This document shows positions 11,207-20,241 of a DNA stretch of 58,569 nt, piece by piece. The stretch is from SAR116 cluster bacterium AG-325-I21. Lineage in GTDB: Bacteria; Pseudomonadota; Alphaproteobacteria; Puniceispirillales; Puniceispirillaceae. Numbering within the stretch: the stretch's first letter is position 1; each line of letters starts with the position of its first letter. Below the pieces are notes generated by a model. That model was not told the origin of the DNA. It saw only the letters and a list, made by a program, of their open reading frames with translations, and did not search any database. A program made the position numbers and the translations under genes. The stretch covers positions 1 to 58,569 of the forward strand of contig QBYK01000008.1 of the NCBI GenBank assembly GCA_003282865.1, given 5' to 3'.

Positions 11207-12037
11207 TTAAAGATAGGCATCAACTCCATCAATATTCACGGCCTGCACTTGCCATGGGGGTTTATGCGCCTGAATTGCATGCGGGCGCAACCGCTCAATA
11301 ATCGCGTCACGCGCAGATTTGTCAGCCTGCATTTCGGTAATAAATTGTATCATTGAACGATCATCATCAACCATGGCTAGCTCGCGCAATTTGGCATTTG
11401 CTTCAGCCTGGGTCAGCGTTTTGAATTTGCGCCCATGTGAGGGAATTGCAGACAGCCCAGCCGGTTCACCATCGCCACAATCAAGAACACCAGCGCGTGC
11501 CGCATAGCCAAAAACAGGGCCAGGCCGCACGGTAAATTGATGCTCAACGGTTTCCATAACAACAAAATCATAGGCAACATTAATGCCTTCAGTGCGGTGC
11601 ATTTGTGCAAGTTGATGATCATCCAACCAGACCACATTCAAATCAACAATTGTACCAGGTGATGGAAAGGCCGTGCATGGAACAGCAGCATAATAACCAA
11701 GGGTAGCGGCATGAGTAATATCGCAATCATGTAGCCGCGCCGGTGTTACAGGTAAAAATGAATCTGGCCCAAATTTACGAAGCAATTGTACTGGGGCGCG
11801 GTTTGAACCAACGGATAAAACGGGGGTCCGTCCAGCCAAGACGCCGCGATGCGGGTCTTCGTCCATCCGATCCAATTGTGCCTGTTCTAGGTCTAATAAA
11901 CACCCACTTGCCAGAACGAAACCGCCCTCCGGGGCGTCATAGGGATATTTGTATGCCCGACCAACCTCGCTGATCGGGGCAAGATAGCTGGGGGCATCAC
12001 TGATTTCACGAAGTTGTATTCCAGAAATTGAAAACAT
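11207..12037 (-). CDS. Conserved protein of unknown function, possibly gamma-glutamylcyclotransferase-like
   Basis: A 276-residue soluble protein with no signal peptide and coding composition like its neighbours. I do not recognise it with certainty. The layout faintly resembles the gamma-glutamylcyclotransferase fold: VLSVGSNRAPVQLLRKFG (compare the YGSN entry loop), then YYAAVPCTAFPSPGTIVDLNVVWL, then LAQMHRTEGINVAYDF, where an EG..Y step is common in that fold. The C-terminal 60 residues look helical and charged. gshA lies 2 kb away and an unrelated ChaC-type gene is at 33889, so a link to gamma-glutamyl compounds is possible but is inference. Its nearest neighbours, ubiA and argC, say nothing about its role. 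Confidence 0.85.
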   Translation of the reverse strand: MFSISGIQLREISDAPSYLAPISEVGRAYKYPYDAPEGGFVLASGCLLDLEQAQLDRMDEDPHRGVLAGRTPVLSVGSNRAPVQLLRKFGPDSFLPVTPARLHDCDITHAATLGYYAAVPCTAFPSPGTIVDLNVVWLDDHQLAQMHRTEGINVAYDFVVMETVEHQFTVRPGPVFGYAARAGVLDCGDGEPAGLSAIPSHGRKFKTLTQAEANAKLRELAMVDDDRSMIQFITEMQADKSARDAIIERLRPHAIQAHKPPWQVQAVNIDGVDAYL

Positions 12038-12110
12038 CGGACCTCACCTCGCCTTCTACCTTTAATACCTCTGACAGACTACGCCGTGGGTATCATTCGG
12101 CCGCGTCAAT

Positions 12111-13049
12111 TTAAAGACCGAGGGTTTCATTGAGGCCAAGAGCGATATTCATATTCTGGACAGCGGCCCCAGACGCCCCTTTGCCAAGATTATCCAGCCG
12201 CGCAGTGATCCAAAACCGCTGTTCAGCCGTATCACTGAAAACAAACAGTTCCATATCATTACACCCAGCTCGACCATCGGCAGCTAATAAAGGCGGTACG
12301 TCACTATGGTTGGCAGCAGCCGCTCCCATATACACAACGTGAGAGCCCTGATACCAATCAGCGAGACAATCATAAACCATTGCCGCTGTTACTGGCGATG
12401 CAAATTGATCAGCATGAAGCGGGATATGGACCAGCATTCCTGCATAGAAATCAGCAACCATTGGCATGAAAATTGGCGGCGTTTGCAGACCGGAATATTT
12501 GGTCATTTCGCTAAGATGCTTATGCAACAAATTGGTACCATAGCTAAAGGCAGGGCCAAGTTCACCAGCATCATGACGCTCAATCATCGATTTCCCACCA
12601 CCGCTATAGCCGCTAACCGCAGGAATGGACAGCAATGACTGATCAGACAGTAGTCCGCTTGCAATCAAAGGACGTGCCAAGGCCAAAAACCCAGTTGGAT
12701 AACAGCCTGGGTTTGTAATCAAAGCAGCCGCGGCAATCGCGTCACGCTGTCCCGGCTGTAATTCAGCAAACCCATAAACCCATTCGGAATGGGTCCGGTG
12801 CGCCGACGACGCATCGATTAAACGGGTTTTTGATCCTGCGGCCAGCCTTGCCGCATCAATTGCCGCTGCATCAGGAAGGCACAGAATGGTAATATCGCTT
12901 GCCGCCATCATGTCAGCACGTGCCGACTCGTCCTTGCGGTGCGCCGCATCAATCCCCAGAATTGAGGCATGCGGATGGGTTTTTAAACGTTCTGCCACCT
13001 TCAGGCCCGTGGTGCCTGCCTCGCCATCGATAAATATCTTGAATTTCAT
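12111..13049 (-). CDS. argC: N-acetyl-gamma-glutamyl-phosphate reductase (type 2)
   Basis: ArgC reduces N-acetyl-glutamyl phosphate to the semialdehyde with NADPH in arginine synthesis. About 312 residues, the short type-2 form. The N-terminus KIFIDGEAGTTGL is the nucleotide-binding start of that subgroup, and the catalytic cysteine sits in TNPGCYPTGF. SGYSGGGKSMIE and a Glu-His-rich C-terminal half fit the family. The frame is open back to 13157, overlapping tldE, so I use ATG 13049 (MKFKIFIDG), which matches the family N-terminus. Divergent from tldE by 75 bases. Confidence 0.95.
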   Translation of the reverse strand: MKFKIFIDGEAGTTGLKVAERLKTHPHASILGIDAAHRKDESARADMMAASDITILCLPDAAAIDAARLAAGSKTRLIDASSAHRTHSEWVYGFAELQPGQRDAIAAAALITNPGCYPTGFLALARPLIASGLLSDQSLLSIPAVSGYSGGGKSMIERHDAGELGPAFSYGTNLLHKHLSEMTKYSGLQTPPIFMPMVADFYAGMLVHIPLHADQFASPVTAAMVYDCLADWYQGSHVVYMGAAAANHSDVPPLLAADGRAGCNDMELFVFSDTAEQRFWITARLDNLGKGASGAAVQNMNIALGLNETLGL

Positions 13050-13124
13050 AGCGCGAACATAAACATAATCTAACAAGACGACAAGCGGTTGAATTATTTG
13101 ATCACGGAGGCTATGTGAATAGAT

Positions 13125-14462
13125 ATGAAAGCAAATCATCAAAAACTTATCGCCCAATTGTTAGACGCCGCCAAGGTTGCTGGAGCCGATGGCGCCGATG
13201 CGATGCTGGCAAGGGGGCACAGCACCAATGTTAGTTTGCGACTTGGTAATGTTGAAGCAAGCGAGAGGTCGGAAGATTTTGATGTGGGCTTGCGCGTCTT
13301 TGTTGGCCATCGTACCGCGTCGATATCAACAAGTCAGCTGGATGATGAAAACATAACCAATTTAGCAGAACGCGCCGTTGCTATGGCCAAGCTTGCACCT
13401 GAAGACCCGTTTGTGCGGCTTGCCACTGATGCCGAGTTAGCCAAATCCATACCCGATCTGGATATATTTGACGAAACTATTCCAGACGCTGATCGCTTAA
13501 GAGACCGCGCCGCCGCCGCCGAAGAAGCCGCGCTATCATTTAATGGCATCAAAACATCGGATGGCGCTGATGCCGGTCATGGAGTCGTTGATGTGCTGAT
13601 TGGCACAAGTAATGGGTTTCTTGCCGGATACAAACGGTCATCACATGGTGTTTCAACTGTGATTATCGCGGAAAAAAACGGCCAGATGGAACGCGACTAC
13701 GATTATAGCTCAGCGGTTTATGAAAGCGATTTGCAACCGGCCGAAGAGGTCGGCAAAAGCGCTGCCACCCGCACACTGGCCCGGCTTGGCGCCCGGAAAC
13801 CTAAGACTGGACAATTCCCTGTTATTTATGATCGCCGTGTTGCTGCTTCGCTCGTTGGCACCATGGCATCAGCTATCAACGGGGCTAATATTACGCGCGG
13901 TACAAGTTTCTTAAAAGACAGTCTTGGCAAACAAGTCGCTAGCAAGGGTATGAATTTTATCGATAATCCGTTGCGCCCACGTGGGCTTGGCTCGCGCCTA
14001 TTTGACGGCGAAGGATTGGCTGTCAGCAAGCGTGTAATGGTTGACGATGGCGTTTTAACCGGCTGGTTCCTAGATCTTTCTTCGGCTACAAAACTCTGCA
14101 TGCCACCAACTGGGAATGCCCGACGCGGACTTGGTAGCGCACCCTCACCAGGTGCCAGCAATTTCTATATAGAAAATTCGACCATCAGCCGTGATGATTT
14201 AATGGCCGATATTAACGAGGGATTTTTAATCACAGAAATGATTGGCAGTTCGGTTGATATGATCACTGGCGACTATAGTCGCGGTGCTGGGGGATTCTGG
14301 ATTTCAAAAGGCAAAATAACTCAACCCATTACCGAAGCAACAATTGCAGGAAATCTGAAAGATATGTTCATGCAGATTACCGTGGCAAATGACATTGACT
14401 TGCGAGACAGCATTGCGTCACCATCCCTTTATCTTGATTGCATGATGATTGCCGGCTCATGA
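13125..14462 (+). CDS. pmbA: TldE/PmbA, non-metal partner of TldD
   Basis: TldE (PmbA) forms the heterodimer with TldD and lacks the zinc motif. The 445-residue length is standard. Typical segments include ASERSEDFDVGLRVFVG near residue 45, GRSANGR-like turns in the middle, and a C-terminal GDYSRGAGGFWISKGK block. No HExxxH motif is present, as expected for this half. The stop overlaps the next start in ATGA, coupling it to the phosphatase gene. tldD is about 5.6 kb upstream on the same strand. Confidence 0.96.
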   Translation: MKANHQKLIAQLLDAAKVAGADGADAMLARGHSTNVSLRLGNVEASERSEDFDVGLRVFVGHRTASISTSQLDDENITNLAERAVAMAKLAPEDPFVRLATDAELAKSIPDLDIFDETIPDADRLRDRAAAAEEAALSFNGIKTSDGADAGHGVVDVLIGTSNGFLAGYKRSSHGVSTVIIAEKNGQMERDYDYSSAVYESDLQPAEEVGKSAATRTLARLGARKPKTGQFPVIYDRRVAASLVGTMASAINGANITRGTSFLKDSLGKQVASKGMNFIDNPLRPRGLGSRLFDGEGLAVSKRVMVDDGVLTGWFLDLSSATKLCMPPTGNARRGLGSAPSPGASNFYIENSTISRDDLMADINEGFLITEMIGSSVDMITGDYSRGAGGFWISKGKITQPITEATIAGNLKDMFMQITVANDIDLRDSIASPSLYLDCMMIAGS

Positions 14463-15118
14463 AATGGACCGCTCCGCCTTGTAAACGGCGCGGTTTTGCC
14501 GACTGGCTAGGGTTGATTTTTAAGGATCATGGCTTCCTTCGCTTTTTCTGGCATAATCAGCATCTTGTTACTGATGGGCTGTGGCGAAGCAACCAACCAG
14601 GACCAATGCGCATCGCCGCATTGGCAAAAACTGGCATTAAAACCATCGTTAATTTGCGAGGCCCACGCCAGGATGGTAGCTGGCAGCTCGAAGCGGAAGC
14701 CTGTGCCAAGGCTGGTATAACTCTTTTTGATTTCACCGCACGGTCGCGCGCTGCACCCTCAAAAGAGATGCTTTATGACGCTCGTGACCTTTTTTCCACC
14801 CTTGACACACCGACACTTATACATTGCAAATCAGGGGCTGATCGTGCGGGTCTAATTTCGGCGCTGTATCTGCTTATCGCTAAAGAGCGGCCAGCCCGTG
14901 AAGCAATGGGCCAGCTTAACTGGAAGTATGGTCATGTCAAAGCTGCCAAAACTGGCCTTATTGATGCTTTTTTTTCGTCCTATCTCCCGTACGAGGATCA
15001 GGGTATGGCATTCTTTGACTGGGTGGAAACAATCTATGATCCGGAAGATCTTACGGCCAGCTTCGAGGCTAGAAGCTGGGCTATGCGCCTGACTGATACA
15101 ATTTTGCACCGCGAATAA
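14459..15118 (+). CDS. Tyrosine/dual-specificity phosphatase family protein
   Basis: A cysteine-dependent phosphatase of about 219 residues. The catalytic P-loop HCKSGADRAG (CX5R, Cys at about residue 123) follows DTPTLIH, and an aspartate-containing loop (ITLFDFTARSR) lies before it, as in DSP/PTP folds. The upstream GIKTIVNLRGPRQ is the usual first strand of this bacterial group. The start at 14459 overlaps the tldE stop (ATGA). No signal peptide or membrane span, so cytoplasmic. The substrate cannot be told from sequence. It is convergent with the MsbA-like gene. Confidence 0.88.
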   Translation: MKWTAPPCKRRGFADWLGLIFKDHGFLRFFWHNQHLVTDGLWRSNQPGPMRIAALAKTGIKTIVNLRGPRQDGSWQLEAEACAKAGITLFDFTARSRAAPSKEMLYDARDLFSTLDTPTLIHCKSGADRAGLISALYLLIAKERPAREAMGQLNWKYGHVKAAKTGLIDAFFSSYLPYEDQGMAFFDWVETIYDPEDLTASFEARSWAMRLTDTILHRE

Positions 15119-15154
15119 ATAGGTATGGTTTGCTAATTTTAGGCGTCTTACAAA

Positions 15155-16888
15155 TTAATTTTTCATTTCGTTATTAAAAAATTGTAATTGGCATAGCCTC
15201 GCATAAAGGCCGCTTTTTGCCAGCAACGCGTCATGCGTTCCCTTTTCGGTGATACGCCCATTTTCGAGAACTAGGATCAAGTCAGCATTACGAATCGTTG
15301 CCAGATGGTGCGCCACTACGAGGGTCGTCCGCCCAGTTTGCAGCCTTTGGAGAGCAGACTGCACCTGCTGTTCTGATTTTGCATCAAGCGAGGCAGTGGC
15401 CTCATCAAGCAGTAAAATAGGAGCGTCTTTCAACATCGCTCGGGCAATTGCAATGCGCTGGCGTTGGCCACCAGAAAGGCGGTTTCCCATTGACCCAACA
15501 TATGTGTCATAACCGTCAGGCAAAGCCAAAATAAATTCATCCGCCGCCGCATCACGCGCCGCCGCCTCAATCGCCGTCCGGCTGGCCCCGTCACGACCAA
15601 ACCCGATATTGGCTGAGATTGTATCATCGAACAGCACCGATTCCTGGCTAACAAGTGAAATGGCCTTGCGAAGACTATTCATCTGCACACCGTCAATGGC
15701 CTGGCCATCAATGGCAATTGTTCCGCTAGTTGTTTCAAAAAACCGAGGCAAAAGATTAATCAACGTGCTTTTACCGGCGCCACTTGGACCAACAAGCGCA
15801 ATTGTTTGCCCAGCCCTCGCAGTAAAGCTTACGCCATCAAGCGCAGCAATTGCTTCCTTATCATATGCAAAACCCACATTGTCATAATCCACCCGTCCCT
15901 GTCTTACTACCAAAGCGGCGGCACCGGGTTGGTCGGTGATTTTACGCGGCGTATCCAAAAGGTTGAGAATCCTCTCGCACGCAGCAAGTCCTTCTTGGGT
16001 GATTGCATTCAAAGTGCCAATTGCTCTCACTGGCTGGACCAGTAAAATCAGGGTTGTGATAAAGGCAATCACATCACCGACCTCCATATCACCATTAGCC
16101 ACACGCCAGCTTGCCAGAGCCACAACGCCACCAACGGCAATACCACCGACCATCTCTAGAATTGGGTCAATTTTGGCCCGCCCGGTAAGCAAGCCGACTA
16201 ACCGGTTATATAAACCATCAAATCCACGGCGTGTTCGAGCTATTTCCGCATCCTCGCGCTGATAAGCCTTTACCATTCGGGCACCATTCAGGGTTTCGGC
16301 AAGAAGCGAGGTAACGCTTTCCATATGGATTTGCAGATTGCCTGATGCTTTGCGCTGCCGGTTACCAATACTAATAATTGGGCCCATTGCCAACGGATAC
16401 ACCCCTATAACAACAAGTGCCATTAACCAGTCAAGCCAGATCATCGCCGCGATCAGAACGACAATTGTTAAGCTGTCCCGGACAAGATTGTTTGCCAGCC
16501 TTACAAGGGCTTCACGCACGAGATTCAGATCATTCATAATGCGCGACATGAAAACGCCCGCCGGTTCACGGCTAATGGTTTGAAGATCCGCTTCAATCAA
16601 CGTTCTTGCCATGTCTTTTTGCAAATCGGTGCTAATCCGCAATGACAGCGCATTTACCATTACCGTTTGGGCAAAAAGAGCAATGCCTTTCACTAGCGCA
16701 AACAGGATAATGACCGGCGGAGCCATCCAAATAATATCTCTAGCACGGCCATCAGCCAGCCCATTGAAAATGTATTTGGTTAATAGCGGATAGACCGATG
16801 CGCTTGTCGCGACAAGCACCATTAGCAAAAGCGCGCCAATCAATCGCGTCAAATAGCTCGCAATCCAGCCCTGCCAAATCCGCCACAT
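15155..16888 (-). CDS. msbA: ABC transporter, fused permease-ATPase (MsbA-like lipid exporter)
   Basis: A half-transporter of about 577 residues: six membrane helices in the first 300 residues, then an ATPase domain with Walker A (GPSGAGKSTL), signature (LSGGQRQRIAIARA), Walker B (ILLLDEATASLD) and H-loop (VVAHHLAT). Best match by layout is the MsbA/lipid-A exporter group, and the neighbours waaA, lpxK and an acyltransferase support flipping of lipid A core. The frame is open to a GTG at 16990, adding 34 residues; ATG 16888 (MWRIWQG) is the first ATG and starts just before helix 1, but its ribosome site is weak, so the start is unsure. Confidence 0.9.
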   Translation of the reverse strand: MWRIWQGWIASYLTRLIGALLLMVLVATSASVYPLLTKYIFNGLADGRARDIIWMAPPVIILFALVKGIALFAQTVMVNALSLRISTDLQKDMARTLIEADLQTISREPAGVFMSRIMNDLNLVREALVRLANNLVRDSLTIVVLIAAMIWLDWLMALVVIGVYPLAMGPIISIGNRQRKASGNLQIHMESVTSLLAETLNGARMVKAYQREDAEIARTRRGFDGLYNRLVGLLTGRAKIDPILEMVGGIAVGGVVALASWRVANGDMEVGDVIAFITTLILLVQPVRAIGTLNAITQEGLAACERILNLLDTPRKITDQPGAAALVVRQGRVDYDNVGFAYDKEAIAALDGVSFTARAGQTIALVGPSGAGKSTLINLLPRFFETTSGTIAIDGQAIDGVQMNSLRKAISLVSQESVLFDDTISANIGFGRDGASRTAIEAAARDAAADEFILALPDGYDTYVGSMGNRLSGGQRQRIAIARAMLKDAPILLLDEATASLDAKSEQQVQSALQRLQTGRTTLVVAHHLATIRNADLILVLENGRITEKGTHDALLAKSGLYARLCQLQFFNNEMKN

Positions 16889-17241
16889 GATGTCACGATT
16901 GACCTTTTGATGACGTTTTGTTCCGGTCAAGCCAATAATCCTATCCAAAATTGATGCCAATGATCCACATTTAGCTGCTTTTAGTATCACGGGTTATTGT
17001 GCGGTTACAAAAACCAATGATGGTTGCGTTTTACCAAGCCACAAATCCAATTACAGTAGCAATTTGCCGTCCAATCCCAAAGCCTTCATCATGTTTTTTT
17101 GGGGTTATTTGGAAAAACTGCAGCAAATTGAGAATTGATCAGGTATTTTTGCCCCACCCCATTCCGCAATCATATGCTTACATGCTAGGCTTTTTAAATT
17201 ACTGTTTGTCCTTAAGATAACACTTACGCAGTTTTGGGCGC
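16889..17241. other. Intergenic region between the MsbA-like gene and the lipid A operon
   Basis: Divergent spacer that must contain both promoters. If the MsbA-like gene starts at GTG 16990, the spacer shrinks to 251 bases. It is AT-rich from about 17090. An open 73-codon plus-strand frame here shows no ribosome site and an unlikely protein. No terminator, RNA gene or repeat was seen. Confidence 0.45.
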
Positions 17242-17916
17242 ATGATAAAAAAATTAATACGATCGCCTGTTGGCAATGCCGTTGTTGGTTGGACCATTGG
17301 CAGCATCATTGCGCTTTTGATGATCACCATTCGGTGGCGCATTCTTGACAAGGATAAATCTGATCAATTTATGGCCAGCCAAAGCGGTATTGTAATGGTG
17401 TTCTGGCATGAAAGGCTGATCGCGATGCCATGGCTTTGGCCATCCTCCTACCCACTTCACGCCCTGCAATCACCCCATCCAGATGGCCGCATGATGTCGC
17501 ATGCCGTTGGCTGTTTTGGGGTAAAAACAGTTTGGGGAAGCTCGAACCGGAACCCGTTATCAGGCTTGCGCGGGCTAAAACGCGTTTTAGACAACCGCGG
17601 TTCAGTTGCAATTACCCCAGATGGACCACGCGGCCCGGCAAGACAATGCGCCTTAGGGCCAGTCGCAATTGCACAAATGGCTGGCAAACCCATTGTGCCT
17701 ATGTGCTGGGCGGTTGACCGCTATTGGCGGGCCACCGGATGGGACCAGTTGATCATTCCAAAACCATTTGCACGTGGTCACTTCATTATTGGTAATCCTA
17801 TCTACCTAGATAATTATAACAAAGATCAGCTTGAGACAGCGCGCCAGCGGCTTGAAAGTGTGTTGAACTCACAAGCGGACGCCATGGACCGGTTAATGCG
17901 TAAGGATCCATCATGA
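17242..17916 (+). CDS. DUF374 lysophospholipid acyltransferase family protein
   Basis: A 224-residue protein of the DUF374 group within the LPLAT superfamily, with one N-terminal membrane helix. FWHERLIAMPWL places the expected HE motif early, and ITPDGPRGPARQC is the characteristic DGPRGP loop. It begins an operon followed by waaA (ATGA overlap), lpxK and a late acyltransferase, so it probably acylates a lipid A or Kdo-lipid intermediate, or a phospholipid used with it. That role is inference from position. Members of this group are common before waaA in alphaproteobacteria. Confidence 0.9.
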   Translation: MIKKLIRSPVGNAVVGWTIGSIIALLMITIRWRILDKDKSDQFMASQSGIVMVFWHERLIAMPWLWPSSYPLHALQSPHPDGRMMSHAVGCFGVKTVWGSSNRNPLSGLRGLKRVLDNRGSVAITPDGPRGPARQCALGPVAIAQMAGKPIVPMCWAVDRYWRATGWDQLIIPKPFARGHFIIGNPIYLDNYNKDQLETARQRLESVLNSQADAMDRLMRKDPS

Positions 17917-19205
17917 CGCTTAGCCTATACAATATTATATGGCGGATGCTTCGTCCGATTTTACCGCTCGTTCTTAGTTGGCGTCAACAGAAGGGTAAAG
18001 AGCCGGCTGGCCGCCGTCACGATCGTTATGGGCAGCCCAGTTTTGATGTATCACTATCCGGTGTTATCTGGCTCCATTCGGTCAGTATTGGCGAGACCAT
18101 CGCAGCCATCAGCCTTACCAAAGCTTTGGCGCAAACGCGACCAGAAGCCAAATTTCTAATCACCACAAATACGATTAGCGCGGCAGAATTAGTCCATCGT
18201 GAAATCGCCGCCGGCTTACCCCTATTCCACGCCTTTCAGCCGTTGGATCATCCCCTATTTGTGGACCGGTTTCTTGCTAAGGTTAAACCCAGCATCGCCA
18301 TTTTTGTGGAGTCTGATTTCTGGCCAAATCTGGTATCGCGGACTGCTGCAAAATCGATCCCTGTGATTTTTGCATCATCACAATTATCAACTGTAGCATT
18401 TCAACGTTGGATCAAAAATCCATCATTGGCAAAGTCTGTTTTTGCCGCACCGCAGCTTGTGCTTGCTGTCAACACTGCACAAGCACGCCAATTTTGTCAG
18501 CTTGGCACGCCCACCCGTTGCATTACTGTTCTCGGATCACTGAAGCTTGGCAATCTTTTGAAGGTTGATAAAGCCTTTTGCCAACAGTTTGAAACCGCTG
18601 TCGCTGGTCGAAAAATTTTGCTTGCTGCCTCCACCCATGAGGGCGAAGATGCCTGCGTGATCAACGCGGCCAACGCCCTTGGTGATGGTTGGTTGACGCT
18701 CATTGCCCCCCGTCACCCCCATCGTGGGCCAGATATTGCCGCCATCTGCAATATGGCGCCCCGGCGCAGCCTCGGCCAGTGGCCGTCAGCAGATCGCAAT
18801 CTTTTTATTATGGATAGTTTTGGCGAAATGGGCAGTCTATTTAGCCTTGCAGATTTAACCATACTTGGCGGGTCTTTTGTCCCAAAAGGCGGTCATAACC
18901 CGCTTGAGCCTGCTGCTTTCGGCTTGCCCATTATCACCGGGCCACATATTTTCAAAAATGCCGCAGAATTTTCCGGACTTCGTGACAGCGGTGTTATTTT
19001 TGACATGACTAGCGATGGGGTTGATACGGCCCGCACTGGGCAGGCGCTTGCCGATATGGCTATTGCCATTATGAAAGACAAAGCGCAATACCGGCACATC
19101 GCATCAGCGGCAAAAACATACTCCGCAACCGCCAGCAAACGCAGTTATAAAGCGGCTAAAATGATTGCAGCAATTGCACCGGCGCCGCAGACTATTCCTG
19201 AATAA
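17913..19205 (+). CDS. waaA: 3-deoxy-D-manno-octulosonic acid transferase
   Basis: WaaA (KdtA) transfers Kdo from CMP-Kdo to lipid IVA at the cytoplasmic face. The 430-residue GT-B glycosyltransferase has an N-terminal membrane anchor, IWLHSVSIGE (the catalytic Glu region), LLAASTHEGEDA at the domain hinge, and the nucleotide-sugar motif GGSFVPKGGHNPLEPAAFG. Its ATG overlaps the stop of the DUF374 gene. lpxK follows after 37 bases. Whether it adds one or two Kdo residues cannot be told here. Confidence 0.97.
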   Translation: MTLSLYNIIWRMLRPILPLVLSWRQQKGKEPAGRRHDRYGQPSFDVSLSGVIWLHSVSIGETIAAISLTKALAQTRPEAKFLITTNTISAAELVHREIAAGLPLFHAFQPLDHPLFVDRFLAKVKPSIAIFVESDFWPNLVSRTAAKSIPVIFASSQLSTVAFQRWIKNPSLAKSVFAAPQLVLAVNTAQARQFCQLGTPTRCITVLGSLKLGNLLKVDKAFCQQFETAVAGRKILLAASTHEGEDACVINAANALGDGWLTLIAPRHPHRGPDIAAICNMAPRRSLGQWPSADRNLFIMDSFGEMGSLFSLADLTILGGSFVPKGGHNPLEPAAFGLPIITGPHIFKNAAEFSGLRDSGVIFDMTSDGVDTARTGQALADMAIAIMKDKAQYRHIASAAKTYSATASKRSYKAAKMIAAIAPAPQTIPE

Positions 19206-19242
19206 GATTTGAAAAAATGAAACAAAGTGTCAAAACCGAGTA

Positions 19243-20241
19243 ATGATGAAAACACCAGATTTTTGGACAACCCGTGGACCAGTTGGTGCTATGCTGCTGC
19301 CAGCAGCATGCCTCTGGGCGGGGGCAACCATGATCCGTAACTTACTGGCCCATGAAACTCGCGCCACCCTACCGGTGATCTGTGTTGGCAATATCAGTGC
19401 AGGCGGCACCGGTAAAACCCCAGTTTCAGCCCTTCTCTACGATCAATTAACGGCTCGCGGTCACAAACCCGCCATTCTGATCCGCGGTTATGGTGGCACG
19501 GCTCGCCAGCCACTTTGGGTTGACCATAGCCTTCATGATGCAAAAGAGACTGGCGATGAAGCGCTGATGCTCGCTGAAAGTCGCGATGTCCTCGTCGCTC
19601 GTGACCGAATTGCCGGTGCCTTTACGATCGCTGCAACTGGCAAGCATGATGTAATCCTGATGGATGACGGTTTGCAGCATCCATACATCGCCAAGGATTT
19701 TTCGATTGGGGTGTTTGATGGAAATGTTGGTATTGGAAATGGTTGGCTGCTGCCCGCAGGCCCACTTCGTGTTGGCTTTAAGAGCGGTGTAAAAAAAATT
19801 GACGCTGCCATCATTAATGGCGCCGATGACACCAACATTGCGGCCCGCTTACCCACCTCAATGCCGCGATATTATGGACATCTCACAGCAGATCAAAGCC
19901 TAATTGATGGGTTTAACGGTGATCCTGTGCTGGCCTTTGCCGGTATTGGGCAGCCAAACCGGTTTTTCACCACCCTTCGCAACGCCGGGGCCAATCTTGT
20001 GAATCAGCTTGCTTTTGCTGATCATCACCCCTATAGCGAGGCCGATCTAACACGATTGCAGGAAGATGCCACCCGCCTGGGTGCTGCTTTGATGACAACA
20101 AAAAAGGACTGGGTGCGTTTGCCAAGTGAATGGCGCGAACGTGTTAGCTTTTTACAGGTGACGCTTGATCTTGATCACAAAGATAAACTACTCGATAAGG
20201 TTGTTGCAATCATTGTTGAAAAAGGGGCCTATTCTTTATGA
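19243..20241 (+). CDS. lpxK: Tetraacyldisaccharide 4'-kinase
   Basis: LpxK phosphorylates the 4' position of the lipid A disaccharide using ATP. The 332-residue length is typical. Walker A is GNISAGGTGKTP near residue 47, and the DDGLQHP catalytic motif follows in LMDDGLQHPYIAK. An N-terminal hydrophobic helix anchors it to the membrane. It overlaps the following acyltransferase by an ATGA junction. Order waaA-lpxK-acyltransferase indicates a dedicated lipid A assembly operon. Confidence 0.97.
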   Translation: MMKTPDFWTTRGPVGAMLLPAACLWAGATMIRNLLAHETRATLPVICVGNISAGGTGKTPVSALLYDQLTARGHKPAILIRGYGGTARQPLWVDHSLHDAKETGDEALMLAESRDVLVARDRIAGAFTIAATGKHDVILMDDGLQHPYIAKDFSIGVFDGNVGIGNGWLLPAGPLRVGFKSGVKKIDAAIINGADDTNIAARLPTSMPRYYGHLTADQSLIDGFNGDPVLAFAGIGQPNRFFTTLRNAGANLVNQLAFADHHPYSEADLTRLQEDATRLGAALMTTKKDWVRLPSEWRERVSFLQVTLDLDHKDKLLDKVVAIIVEKGAYSL

